DNA of 13,159 nucleotides from JBHENN01 sp046262015 (GTDB taxonomy: Bacteria; Actinomycetota; CADDZG01; WHSQ01). The DNA lies in assembly GCA_046262015.1 (NCBI GenBank), contig JBHENN010000086.1, forward strand, positions 1-13,159. The letters run 5' to 3'. Within the stretch, counting starts at the first letter, position 1, and every line of letters begins with the position of its first letter. Shown here in pieces: positions 1-6,701 of the stretch. The translations under genes and the position numbers were made by a program. The notes under the pieces were generated by a model. It was given only the letters and a program-made list of their open reading frames with translations. It did not search any database and was not told the origin of the DNA.

Positions 1-14
1 ATCCGCGCGCGCTC

Positions 15-578
15 CTACTCGAAGTTCTTGTAGTAGCGCGACGGCGTCGGGCCGCGCTGTCCCTGGTACTTCGAGCCCGTAGCGCCCGACCCGTACGGAT
101 TCTCGGCCGGCGAGGTCAGTCGGAAAAAGCTGATCTGGCCGATCTTCATCTCCGGATAGATAGTGATCGGAAGGTTCGCGACGTTGGATAGCTCGAGGGT
201 GAGGTGCCCTTGGAATCCCGGGTCCACTAAGCCTGCGGTGCTGTGGATGAGCAGACCGAGGCGGCCGAGCGAGCTCTTGCCCTCGAGGCGCGCTACGAGG
301 TCGTCGGGCAAACTTACGTACTCGGTCGTCGAGCCGAGCACGAACTCGCCCGGGTGCAGGATGAACGCCTCGTCCTCGGCGACCTCGACGACCTCGGTGA
401 GGTCCTCCATCTCCTTCTTGACGTCGATGTAGGGGTAGCGCGCGTTGTGGAAGGTGCGGAAGAAGCGATCGACGTGGAGATCCACCGAGGACGGCTGGAC
501 GTCGGCCTTGTCGAAGGGTTCGATCCCGATGCGGCCGGCGATGACCTGCTCGAGGATGTCCCTGTCCGACAGGATCAC
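15..578 (-). CDS. dcd: dCTP deaminase, probably bifunctional (dCTP to dUMP)
   Basis: Cytosolic pyrimidine deoxynucleotide enzyme of 187 aa. It deaminates dCTP and, in the bifunctional subtype, also removes pyrophosphate to give dUMP for thymidylate synthesis. Visible motifs are KSSLGR (101-106), HSTAGLVDPGFQGH (112-125), the catalytic Glu129 in LTLELSN, and the C-terminal lid GSKYQGQRGPTPSR (168-181). The HSTAG loop and the lid resemble the Mycobacterium tuberculosis DCD-DUT enzyme rather than the monofunctional E. coli Dcd, so bifunctionality is inferred by family likeness. The length is normal. The start is GTG at 578, preceded by AGGGAG with six bases between. It lies 33 nt after the last of three membrane-protein genes on the same strand, so it is probably the last gene of that operon. 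Identity is very sure; the second activity is likely. Confidence 0.96.
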   Translation of the reverse strand: MILSDRDILEQVIAGRIGIEPFDKADVQPSSVDLHVDRFFRTFHNARYPYIDVKKEMEDLTEVVEVAEDEAFILHPGEFVLGSTTEYVSLPDDLVARLEGKSSLGRLGLLIHSTAGLVDPGFQGHLTLELSNVANLPITIYPEMKIGQISFFRLTSPAENPYGSGATGSKYQGQRGPTPSRYYKNFE

Positions 579-611
579 TTCGGTCTCCCTTGTCTGTGAG
601 TCGCCGGGAGT

Positions 612-1871
612 CTACAGAGAGGTTGCGACCGACTTGGGGGCCCCCGGGTCCGGACCTCGGAGCCACAGCGATGCTCTCTCCGGCTGCATCGTGTCGTGAA
701 CGACCGCCAGTAGCTCGTCGCTCAGGGTGTCGAGATCGATCTCGTCGCGCAGGCGCGCGCTGAAGCTCTCGAGGGTCTTCTCGGCGTCGTACTTGCGGCG
801 GTAGAAGCGGTGGTCGATGAAGTCCTGGACGCGCCGGCGCAAGGGCTGGAACAAGGCTGCGACGGCCAGGGTCGCAGCCGCGACGGCAACGGGAGAATCT
901 CCGGCGAACGTGCTCGCGAGGGTCACGAGCCCAATGTAGGTACCGGCCAGAATCGCGGTCAATGCTCCATAGACCAGGGTGCGATTGATCAGGACATCGA
1001 TGTCGTAGAGGCGATAGCGGAGCACCGCGATACCGATGCTCACGATGAAACTCACCGGCACGAGCGCCCACAGCCACGTTCCCAACTCTCCTTCGCGACC
1101 CGGGATGGGAGCTATCAGAACGACGGGCCCAATCGTCGCCGCGTAGACCAGCCATTTGAGCTGCTGTCGTTCGATGCCGGTGGATCGCCGGAAACGAACG
1201 ACGAGCGAGACCACTGCGCCCAGGGCGCCCGCCGTCACGAGAAATGCCGCCGCCACTCCGACAAGGTTAGAGACACGACCCGAGACCCCGAGGGAGAAGG
1301 GGCTCGGGAGCGTTGCGATCCCCGCGACACTTTCGGTGGATAGCACACGATGAACGATGTTCAGGGCGCCCCCGGCAACGAGGGCCCACGCGACGACCTT
1401 CCAACGACGACCGGGAGACGACCCCGTCGGGAACACGAGAAGCAGCAGCGCCACGAAGACGATGAAGGTCGACTGGCAAAGCTCGGAGATCCATCCCGAT
1501 GTGCTCGCCAGGAGGTGGGGGTAAAGACCCCCTCGCGTGCTGAAGTATGCGTATTCCCCCCCGAGAAGCTGGACCGAGCCGAAAGCGGTGATCGCTAGCA
1601 GTATCCAGCTGATCCTGCTCTCGGGCCGACGACGTCCAAGCACGGATGCCATCGCTAGGTACACGGCTCCATTGACCGTCGCCTCACGCCAGTACTCATA
1701 GGGCGGGATGTCGCGGCGAAAGCCGACGATGATCATCCCTACAGCTGCCGCCATCAGGGCCCCGCCCAAAGCACATACCCAGGGCGTAACGGCTCGGATC
1801 CTGGAGGTCACCCTACGCACCCGGACCCCGGGCGGTTGGGCGTCGAGAGGTCGCAGCCTGAACAGGGGCAT
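612..1871 (-). CDS. Polytopic membrane protein, sensor half of a ComP-like histidine kinase (paralog 1)
   Basis: Protein of 419 aa with about ten hydrophobic segments, roughly 30-51, 66-80, 88-110, 130-150, 157-176, 200-226, 239-257, 262-284, 298-323 and 327-341. The conserved family blocks are ERQQLKW (234-240), RYRLYDIDVLINRTLVYG (285-302), FQPLRRR (341-347), FIDHRFYRRKYDAEKTLE (351-368), a cytoplasmic SARLRDEIDLDTLSDELL helix (371-388) and SLWLR (401-405). These blocks occur in the membrane and linker part of ComP-like sensor kinases. The protein stops where a GAF or kinase domain would follow, so no phosphoacceptor His or ATPase domain is present. The start is ATG at 1871 with upstream GAAGGG. 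It lies 26 nt after paralog 2 and 33 nt before dcd. The N-terminal half is the most diverged of the three. The ligand and function are unknown; a sensory or scaffold role is inference. Confidence 0.85.
   Translation of the reverse strand: MPLFRLRPLDAQPPGVRVRRVTSRIRAVTPWVCALGGALMAAAVGMIIVGFRRDIPPYEYWREATVNGAVYLAMASVLGRRRPESRISWILLAITAFGSVQLLGGEYAYFSTRGGLYPHLLASTSGWISELCQSTFIVFVALLLLVFPTGSSPGRRWKVVAWALVAGGALNIVHRVLSTESVAGIATLPSPFSLGVSGRVSNLVGVAAAFLVTAGALGAVVSLVVRFRRSTGIERQQLKWLVYAATIGPVVLIAPIPGREGELGTWLWALVPVSFIVSIGIAVLRYRLYDIDVLINRTLVYGALTAILAGTYIGLVTLASTFAGDSPVAVAAATLAVAALFQPLRRRVQDFIDHRFYRRKYDAEKTLESFSARLRDEIDLDTLSDELLAVVHDTMQPERASLWLRGPDPGAPKSVATSL
712..765. repeat. Shared 3'-end block of paralog 1
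   Basis: These 54 bases are identical to 3188-3241 in paralog 3. They encode the LRDEIDLDTLSDEL region. High similarity with both other copies continues on the right to about 1010. It is a direct repeat created by the paralogs. Confidence 0.9.
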
Positions 1872-1897
1872 GGACTGGACCCTTCATCGACATCGGC

Positions 1898-3121
1898 TCA
1901 CGAGGTCCCCTCCTCGGGTCGGCGCAACCACAACGAGACCCGCGCCGGCTGCACCGTCTGGTCGACCACACGCAGCAGCTCATCGCTGAGCGTGTCGAGG
2001 TCGATCTCGTCGCGCAGGCGCGCGCTGAAGGCTTCGAGCGTCTTCTCGGCGTCGTACTTGTGCCGGTAGAAGCGGTGGTCGATGAAGTCCTGGACGCGCC
2101 GGCGCAGAGGCTGGAACAGCGCCGCGACCGCGAGCGTCGAGGCCGCGACCGTCACCGGGGAGTCGCCGACCAGGGAGCTGACCCCGGTGACCAGGCCGAG
2201 GTAGGTGACGGCCAGAATCGCGGTGAGCGAGCCGTACACGAGCGTGCGGTTGATCAGGACGTCGATGTCGTAGAGGCGGTATCTCAGGATCGCGATGGCC
2301 GCGGTGATGGGTAGCAAGCTCAGAGTCGTCACCAGCACGACCGGCCATATCCATTGCGGCACGTCGGGACGCCACCAGACGATCGGCGCCAGAACTATCC
2401 CAAAGACCAGAAGGCTCGCAGCAACGAGGAACCACTTGACCTGTTGACGCTCGGTGCCGCGCGCGCGCCGAAACCGCACGAACAAGGACGCTACGGATGC
2501 GATAAGCATCGCGAGGAGAAGGAGGTTGGCGCTGATGTCGAGGACCGGGCGCAGCGGGCGTAGGGCCTCGATCCCCAACGGGTTGTCGACCGGAACGGGA
2601 ACGAGCTCGTCGGGACGGAAGGCGACGCTGACGAAGATCCCGGTCATGGCGAGCGCCGTGAGCCACGCCACGATCCGCCAGCGGCGGGTGGGAGGACGGC
2701 CGTCGGGGAACAAGAGGAAGAAGAAGACGTACAACCCGAACGAAGCGGGGCTTTGGAAAGTCACGTCGGCGAGCCAGGCGGCTGCCAACCAGCCGGGAAG
2801 GTGAACCACGCGGTGGAAGCCGACCTGGGCATACACGCCGAGCGCGAGACCGCTCGCAAAGAGGAGGCTGATCCCCATGAAGATCCAACCGATCGGGTTC
2901 GAAGGTTGATTCGCCGCCACGACGGCTCCCATGGCGAGGAAGACCACGACCAGCACCAGGGCCGCGTACGTAAAGCCCCGTCCTGGATCATCGGCGGGTG
3001 TAGGTGTGCGTAGCGCCGCCGGGAACAGGGCCAGCATGCCGACAACACACGTCAACACGCAGGTCAGGAGGACGGCCGCAGGACGCCGCCCCCTACCGCG
3101 GGGCAGGAAGACGTTCCTCAC
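1898..3121 (-). CDS. Polytopic membrane protein, sensor half of a ComP-like histidine kinase (paralog 2)
   Basis: Protein of 407 aa and the middle member of the three-gene array. The reading frame stays open far upstream to 3985, but that part lies over paralog 3 and has no membrane-protein character. The chosen start is GTG at 3121, whose GTGA overlaps the TGA stop of paralog 3; GAGGGGG lies about 10 nt before it. Visible blocks are SNPIGWIF (74-81), the LFPDGRPPTRRW loop (137-148), ERQQVKW (224-230), RYRLYDIDVLINRTLVYG (280-297), FQPLRRR (336-342), FIDHRFYRHKYDAEKTLE (346-363) and a terminal VSLWLR (395-400). About ten membrane segments are apparent. No His kinase, ATPase or GAF domain follows. 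The overlap with paralog 3 implies translational coupling. Function is unknown. Confidence 0.85.
   Translation of the reverse strand: MRNVFLPRGRGRRPAAVLLTCVLTCVVGMLALFPAALRTPTPADDPGRGFTYAALVLVVVFLAMGAVVAANQPSNPIGWIFMGISLLFASGLALGVYAQVGFHRVVHLPGWLAAAWLADVTFQSPASFGLYVFFFLLFPDGRPPTRRWRIVAWLTALAMTGIFVSVAFRPDELVPVPVDNPLGIEALRPLRPVLDISANLLLLAMLIASVASLFVRFRRARGTERQQVKWFLVAASLLVFGIVLAPIVWWRPDVPQWIWPVVLVTTLSLLPITAAIAILRYRLYDIDVLINRTLVYGSLTAILAVTYLGLVTGVSSLVGDSPVTVAASTLAVAALFQPLRRRVQDFIDHRFYRHKYDAEKTLEAFSARLRDEIDLDTLSDELLRVVDQTVQPARVSLWLRRPEEGTS
2001..2060. repeat. Shared 3'-end block of paralog 2
   Basis: These 60 bases are identical to 3212-3271 in paralog 3. They encode the KYDAEKTLEAFSARLRDEID region. 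Near identity goes on to about 2290 through the FQPLRRR and RYRLYDID codons. Confidence 0.9.
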
Positions 3122-4329
3122 GTCGGCTTCCCCCTCAGCCACAGCGATACCGCCGACGGCTGCATCGTGCGCTGCACGACGGCAAGCAGCTCGTCGCTCA
3201 GGGTGTCGAGATCGATCTCGTCGCGCAGGCGCGCGCTGAAGGCTTCGAGCGTCTTCTCGGCGTCGTACTTGCGCCGGTAGAAGCGGTGGTCGATGAAGTC
3301 CTGGATGCGCCGGCGCAGCGGCTGGAACAGCGCCGCGACCGCGAGGGTCGAGGCGGCGACCGTGACCGGGGAGTCGCCGGCAAGCGAGCTGACGCCGGTG
3401 ACCAGAGCGAGGTAGGTGAGGGCCAGGATCGCCGAGAGCGACCCGTACACGAGCGTCCGGTTGATCAGGACGTCGATGTCGTACAGGCGGTAGCGCAGCA
3501 CGGCCACCCCTATCGAGCCCGCGAGTCCGAGGACCGCCGCGACGAACAGCAATCCCGCGACGCTGTCCCCCACCTCCCCGTAGGCGTCGCCCACCATGAG
3601 GGTCAAAAAGACGACCGGCACCAGCGCCGCGGCGTAGGCGAACCATTTCAGCTGCTGGCGCTCGCTTCCCTGGGCACGTCGAAGGCGGAGGAAGGGCGAC
3701 AGCGAGGCGACCGCCGCGGCAACCCCGAAGCCGGCGAACAGGACCGCCCCCGCGGTCTCGAGCACCGAACCGGCAGCCTCGATCCCTAGCGGGTTGCGGA
3801 GACCGTCGCCCCCTTCCAGGGGGCCGGGGCTGAACGCGTCCGCCACGAGTGCTGCGAGATAGACGCCCACGAAGGCGCGGGCCGGGTGGCGCCATCGGGG
3901 CGACGGCAAGCGCCCACTCGGGAACAACAGGAACAACGACGGGACGAGGAGGAAGGCGAGCTCGATGTACCAGCTCGCGAACCACGCGAGATAGGCCGCG
4001 ACCGTTCGCGAGCCGTTCCCCGTCTGGACGACGTAGTGGACGTACTCGGTGACGAACAGGCCCGGGCCGAGGAGGGCGCCGATGCCGAGCAGGATCCAGC
4101 CGATCACGTTGCCGGGCCGGCTAGAGGCGATGATCGCTCCGACCGCGGGGAAGGCCATGAACGACAGGCCCCACAGGATATCGGACCACACCAATCTCCT
4201 CTGGCCGGGGACGAGGTCCGCGACGCGCCAGTTCAGGTAGATCGCCGCGCCGACCAGCCCGAGCGAGCCGAGGAAGACGACCCAGGGCAGCCAGCGCGGG
4301 ACCCTGGCGCGAAGCGGCTGCCTGTCCAT
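3118..4329 (-). CDS. Polytopic membrane protein, sensor half of a ComP-like histidine kinase (paralog 3, first in operon)
   Basis: Protein of 403 aa and the promoter-proximal member of the array. Its layout matches paralogs 1 and 2: a hydrophobic N-terminal half with VIGWILLGIG and LFPSGRLPSPRW, then ERQQLKW, RYRLYDIDVLINRTLVYG, FQPLRRRIQ, FIDHRFYRRKYDAEKTLE and a final SLWLRGKPT. The membrane part is complete and the kinase output domains are absent. The start is ATG at 4329. No Shine-Dalgarno sequence precedes it, but TAGACT lies 9 nt upstream, so the message may be leaderless or nearly so. The TGA stop overlaps the GTG start of paralog 2. The gene is transcribed away from the tRNA-Gly gene. 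The last 300 or so bases are almost identical in DNA to the same part of the other two genes. Family placement is sure; function is unknown. Confidence 0.86.
   Translation of the reverse strand: MDRQPLRARVPRWLPWVVFLGSLGLVGAAIYLNWRVADLVPGQRRLVWSDILWGLSFMAFPAVGAIIASSRPGNVIGWILLGIGALLGPGLFVTEYVHYVVQTGNGSRTVAAYLAWFASWYIELAFLLVPSLFLLFPSGRLPSPRWRHPARAFVGVYLAALVADAFSPGPLEGGDGLRNPLGIEAAGSVLETAGAVLFAGFGVAAAVASLSPFLRLRRAQGSERQQLKWFAYAAALVPVVFLTLMVGDAYGEVGDSVAGLLFVAAVLGLAGSIGVAVLRYRLYDIDVLINRTLVYGSLSAILALTYLALVTGVSSLAGDSPVTVAASTLAVAALFQPLRRRIQDFIDHRFYRRKYDAEKTLEAFSARLRDEIDLDTLSDELLAVVQRTMQPSAVSLWLRGKPT
3188..3271. repeat. Shared 3'-end block of paralog 3
   Basis: This block holds the 54-base match to paralog 1 (3188-3241) and the 60-base match to paralog 2 (3212-3271), so copy 3 looks like the intermediate between the other two. 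Similar sequence continues to about 3495. Confidence 0.9.
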
Positions 4330-4338
4330 GTGGAGCGC

Positions 4339-4344
4339 AGTCTA
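4339..4344 (-). promoter_or_regulatory. Candidate -10 element for the sensor-array/dcd operon
   Basis: On the minus strand this reads TAGACT, fitting TAnnnT, and ends 9 nt before the ATG of paralog 3. No convincing -35 hexamer is seen. The absence of a Shine-Dalgarno sequence before that ATG fits a very short or missing leader. The same hexamer precedes the penicillin-binding protein gene at 12367-12372. Confidence 0.4.
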
Positions 4345-4442
4345 CGGAGGGAAGAGCCTCCGCATCCAGGGCCGCCGGGCCCGGCGCGGTCGCTGCTCGG
4401 GGCGAGTGATGCCCCGCCCCCGCCCGGTCCGACCGCGGTCGC

Positions 4443-4448
4443 TAAGAT
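4443..4448 (+). promoter_or_regulatory. Candidate -10 element of the tRNA-Gly gene
   Basis: TAAGAT lies 9 nt before the first base of the mature tRNA and fits the TAnnnT pattern. The -35 region is GC-rich with no good match to TTGACA. Confidence 0.5.
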
Positions 4449-4457
4449 TCCGACTCT

Positions 4458-4528
4458 GCGGGTGTAGCTCAATGGCAGAGCTCTAGCTTCCCAAGCTAGT
4501 TACGAGGGTTCGATTCCCTTCACCCGCT
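4458..4528 (+). tRNA. tRNA-Gly, anticodon CCC
   Basis: A complete 71-nt cloverleaf is visible. The acceptor stem is GCGGGTG with CACCCGC, followed by discriminator T, as usual for bacterial tRNA-Gly. The D arm is GCTC/GAGC with a short AATGGCA loop. The anticodon stem is CTAGC/GCTAG with loop TTCCCAA, giving anticodon CCC at 4490-4492, which reads GGG codons. The T arm is GAGGG/CCCTT around TTCGATT, with one G-T pair. CCA is not encoded. It is the only plus-strand gene in the window and converges with the toxin gene, whose stop codon lies 36 nt beyond. Confidence 0.97.
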
Positions 4529-4564
4529 CTGCTCTGGCGGGGTCGGCCTTCACGCTACCCATGT

Positions 4565-4996
4565 TCAGGGACGTCGCCCTGCCGAGTCTTTCAAGGCAAC
4601 GACATCCAGACCTTCAGAACGCGCGGAGCGGGAAAGCGGAACGTCGCTGGTCGCCACGGCGGCGTCGAGCACCGAGGCGGTCGCGAGAAGGAGGCAATCC
4701 GCGAGTGACAGTGGAGCATCCCGACGGTCGTAGTAAGAGATCCTGATCTCGGCAGCCCGTCGGGCCTCGACTTCACCGATCGCCACGACCGGGAGCGTTG
4801 TAGCGAGAAGGGGCACGAGCCTGGCTTCGACCGCGTCGAGATCGTTCCCCAAGACCCGCACCATGACGTCGACCACCTCCGTCAGGTTGGCAGCGGTGAT
4901 CGCCGTCTGGCGGCTTCGAAGGAGCCTCTCGACCTCACGCGCACACGGCTCGCCCAGGAAAGCTCCCACCAGGCCCGAGGCATCGAGGAGGATCAC
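4565..4996 (-). CDS. vapC: PIN-domain ribonuclease toxin (VapC family)
   Basis: Cytosolic toxin of 143 aa. PIN-domain toxins are Mg-dependent ribonucleases, and characterised VapCs cut tRNA or rRNA. The four acidic positions expected for the metal site are present: Asp5 in the MILLDASG start, Glu40 in NLTEVV, Asp100 in LSLADCLLLATA and Asp118 in ATSDVPL. The toxin therefore looks intact. The length is typical. The start is GTG at 4996, and its GTGA overlaps the antitoxin stop, which couples the two translations. The target RNA cannot be told from the sequence. The gene ends 36 nt from the 3' end of the convergent tRNA-Gly gene, so readthrough would make RNA antisense to that tRNA. Confidence 0.92.
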   Translation of the reverse strand: MILLDASGLVGAFLGEPCAREVERLLRSRQTAITAANLTEVVDVMVRVLGNDLDAVEARLVPLLATTLPVVAIGEVEARRAAEIRISYYDRRDAPLSLADCLLLATASVLDAAVATSDVPLSRSARSEGLDVVALKDSAGRRP

Positions 4997-5235
4997 TTCC
5001 GGTACTTGCGGCGTTCGCTTACCTGCTCCTCGGCGCGCATCCGGGCACGCACCTCGTCGGCCGTCCGCTTCTCAGACGGGAGGGCCCCCACCACCGCCGC
5101 TACCGGATCCCGTGGGATGGGCCTCAGCACGACCCGGTCTCCGAGATCCTCGACGACCAGCTCGTCGGTCGCCCAGCGCCGTCGGATCTTCGCCGGAAGG
5201 GAGAACTGGCCCCCGCGGGAAAGGCGAATCTTCAT
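4993..5235 (-). CDS. vapB: AbrB/SpoVT-fold antitoxin (VapB family)
   Basis: Protein of 80 aa. Residues 1-42 (MKIRLSRGGQFSLPAKIRRR followed by a hydrophobic strand and DRVVLRPI) form the swapped-hairpin AbrB/MazE DNA-binding fold. The charged tail, about 50-80, is the expected toxin-binding segment. It should bind and silence the PIN toxin encoded directly downstream and repress its own promoter. The start is ATG at 5235. No Shine-Dalgarno sequence is correctly spaced, but TAAGCT ends 6 nt before the ATG, which points to a leaderless message. The toxin start overlaps the stop by four bases (GTGA). Confidence 0.9.
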   Translation of the reverse strand: MKIRLSRGGQFSLPAKIRRRWATDELVVEDLGDRVVLRPIPRDPVAAVVGALPSEKRTADEVRARMRAEEQVSERRKYRK

Positions 5236-5241
5236 GGGGAT

Positions 5242-5270
5242 AGCTTAACCCTCATGTGATTGACGGTAAA
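5242..5270 (-). promoter_or_regulatory. Candidate leaderless promoter of vapBC
   Basis: Read on the minus strand, TTTACC (5265-5270) is followed after 17 nt by TAAGCT (5242-5247), and then by six bases and the antitoxin ATG. An imperfect operator may overlap it: TCATG at 5252-5256 and CATGA at 5272-5276 form an inverted repeat with 15 bases between, suited to autoregulation by an AbrB-fold dimer. The promoter hexamers are seen directly; the operator is inference. Confidence 0.45.
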
Positions 5271-5333
5271 GCATGAAAGGCGCCCCCGAAGCCGCGTGGT
5301 CATGCGGTGGGAGGAAGTTGCCCGCTCCCCGGC

Positions 5334-6701
5334 CTAGAAGCCGGTGCCTTTGGCGATCGACGCGAACTTCGTGTACTGGTTCATGAACGCGAGACGCACG
5401 ACGCCGGTCGGGCCGTTGCGGTGCTTGCCGATGATCAGCTCGGCCTCGCCCTTGCTCTCGGAATCGGGGTGGTAGACCTCGTCCCGGTAGATGAACATGA
5501 CGAGGTCGGAGTCCATCTCGATCGCGCCGGACTCGCGCAGGTCTGCCAGCATCGGGCGCTTGTCGGAGCGGTACTCGACGCCTCGGTTGAGCTGCGACGC
5601 ACAGATGACCGGCACGTTCAGCTCCTTCGCCATGATCTTGAGGTGGCGGGAGATCTCGGAGACCTCCTGTTGGCGGTTCTCGGACCTGTTCGGCGACTGC
5701 ATCAGCTGCAGATAGTCGATGATCACCAGACCCAGACCGCCGCGTGCCTTGAGCCGGCGGCACTTGGCCCGGATCTCCATCAGCGTGATATTCGCCGAGT
5801 CATCGATATAGATGGGCGCCTCCGCCAGACGGCCGAGGGCGGAGGAGAGGCGCGTCCAATCGGACTCCTGCAACGACCCGCGGCGCAGCCGCGAGAAGTC
5901 GACCTTGGCCTCGGACGCGAGGAACCGTTGGGTGACCTCGTGGCGGCTCATCTCGAGGCTGAAGATCAGCACCGGTAACCCCTTGCGCGTCGCCGCGTGC
6001 AGCGCGAAGTCGTTGAGCAGGCTGCTCTTACCCATCGCGGGACGCGCCGCGACGATGATCAGGTTCGACGGCTGGAAGCCGGCCGTCTTGTCGTCGAGAT
6101 CGGCGAAGCCCGAGGCGACGCCGGTGATGCTCTCGCCGCGCTCGTAGAGGGTCTCGATCGACTCCATGTTCTCGGTGAGCAGCGTGCGGATCGCCTGGTA
6201 GTCGTTGCGCAGCCGCCGGTTGCCCACCTCGTAGACGAGCTCTTCGGCGCGGTCGACGGCCCCGCCGACGTCATCGGGCATGGCGAAGCCGATCTCCTGC
6301 ACCTGGTTACCCGCGTCGATGAGCCGGCGCAACAGCGCATGTTCGTCGACGATGCGTGCGTAGTAGCTGGCCGAGGACGCGGTCGGGTAGGCCTCGAGAA
6401 GGCCGTGGATGTATGCCTTGCCACCGACGGCATCGAGCTTGCCCCGGCGCGCCAGCTCGTCGGCGAGGGTGATGGCGTCGGCCGCCTCGCCCCGGTTGTA
6501 CAGGTCCAGGATCGCGTCGTAGATCTCCTGGTGCGCCGGCTTGTAGAACGCATCGGCGTTGTCCGGTGGGATGACCTCGATCGCATTGGCGATCGCATCG
6601 CGCGACTCCAGCATCGCCCCCAGCACGGACTGCTCGGCATCGAGGTTGTGCGGCGGTATCCGGTTCGGTCTGACGGCCTGGAGCGGCGCTCTCTGAGCCA
6701 C
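5334..6701 (-). CDS. dnaB: Replicative DNA helicase DnaB
   Basis: Hexameric 5'-3' helicase of the replication fork, 455 aa from the chosen start. Residues 16-115 carry the N-terminal primase-interacting domain (NLDAEQSVLGAML, then YAR further on). The RecA-like core shows Walker A ARPAMGKS (219-226), SLEM with the catalytic Glu250, Walker B LVIIDYLQL (325-333), SQLNR (369-373) and the arginine-finger loop GKHRNGPTG (425-433). No intein interrupts it, unlike M. tuberculosis DnaB. An ATG at 6743 would add 14 residues, but it has no Shine-Dalgarno sequence and those codons contain a LexA box. GTG at 6701 has AGAAGGGAAG just upstream and is preferred. It lies downstream of rplI across a gap of about 300 nt, so it probably has its own promoter. 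Confidence 0.97.
   Translation of the reverse strand: MAQRAPLQAVRPNRIPPHNLDAEQSVLGAMLESRDAIANAIEVIPPDNADAFYKPAHQEIYDAILDLYNRGEAADAITLADELARRGKLDAVGGKAYIHGLLEAYPTASSASYYARIVDEHALLRRLIDAGNQVQEIGFAMPDDVGGAVDRAEELVYEVGNRRLRNDYQAIRTLLTENMESIETLYERGESITGVASGFADLDDKTAGFQPSNLIIVAARPAMGKSSLLNDFALHAATRKGLPVLIFSLEMSRHEVTQRFLASEAKVDFSRLRRGSLQESDWTRLSSALGRLAEAPIYIDDSANITLMEIRAKCRRLKARGGLGLVIIDYLQLMQSPNRSENRQQEVSEISRHLKIMAKELNVPVICASQLNRGVEYRSDKRPMLADLRESGAIEMDSDLVMFIYRDEVYHPDSESKGEAELIIGKHRNGPTGVVRLAFMNQYTKFASIAKGTGF

Noticed and set aside
15..578. dcd as an anti-phage defence deaminase
   Set aside because: Defence dCTP deaminases exist, but this protein has the standard housekeeping length and motifs, and no defence genes accompany it.
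1352..1362. GAACGATGTTC, a second LexA-like palindrome
   Set aside because: The spacer is three bases instead of four, and it is inside the coding sequence of paralog 1.
3122..3985. Extension of paralog 2 to a 695-codon protein
   Set aside because: The extra part lies over paralog 3 in another frame, is Arg/Pro-rich without membrane segments, and the GTG at 3121 gives a normal family length.
4529..4564. Attachment-site duplicate of the tRNA 3' end
   Set aside because: I found no second copy of the T-arm/acceptor sequence in the window and no integrase gene.
5292..5307. Near-palindrome CCGCGTGGTCATGCGG after dnaB as a terminator
   Set aside because: The loop is only two bases and no T-run follows, so terminator function is not supported.
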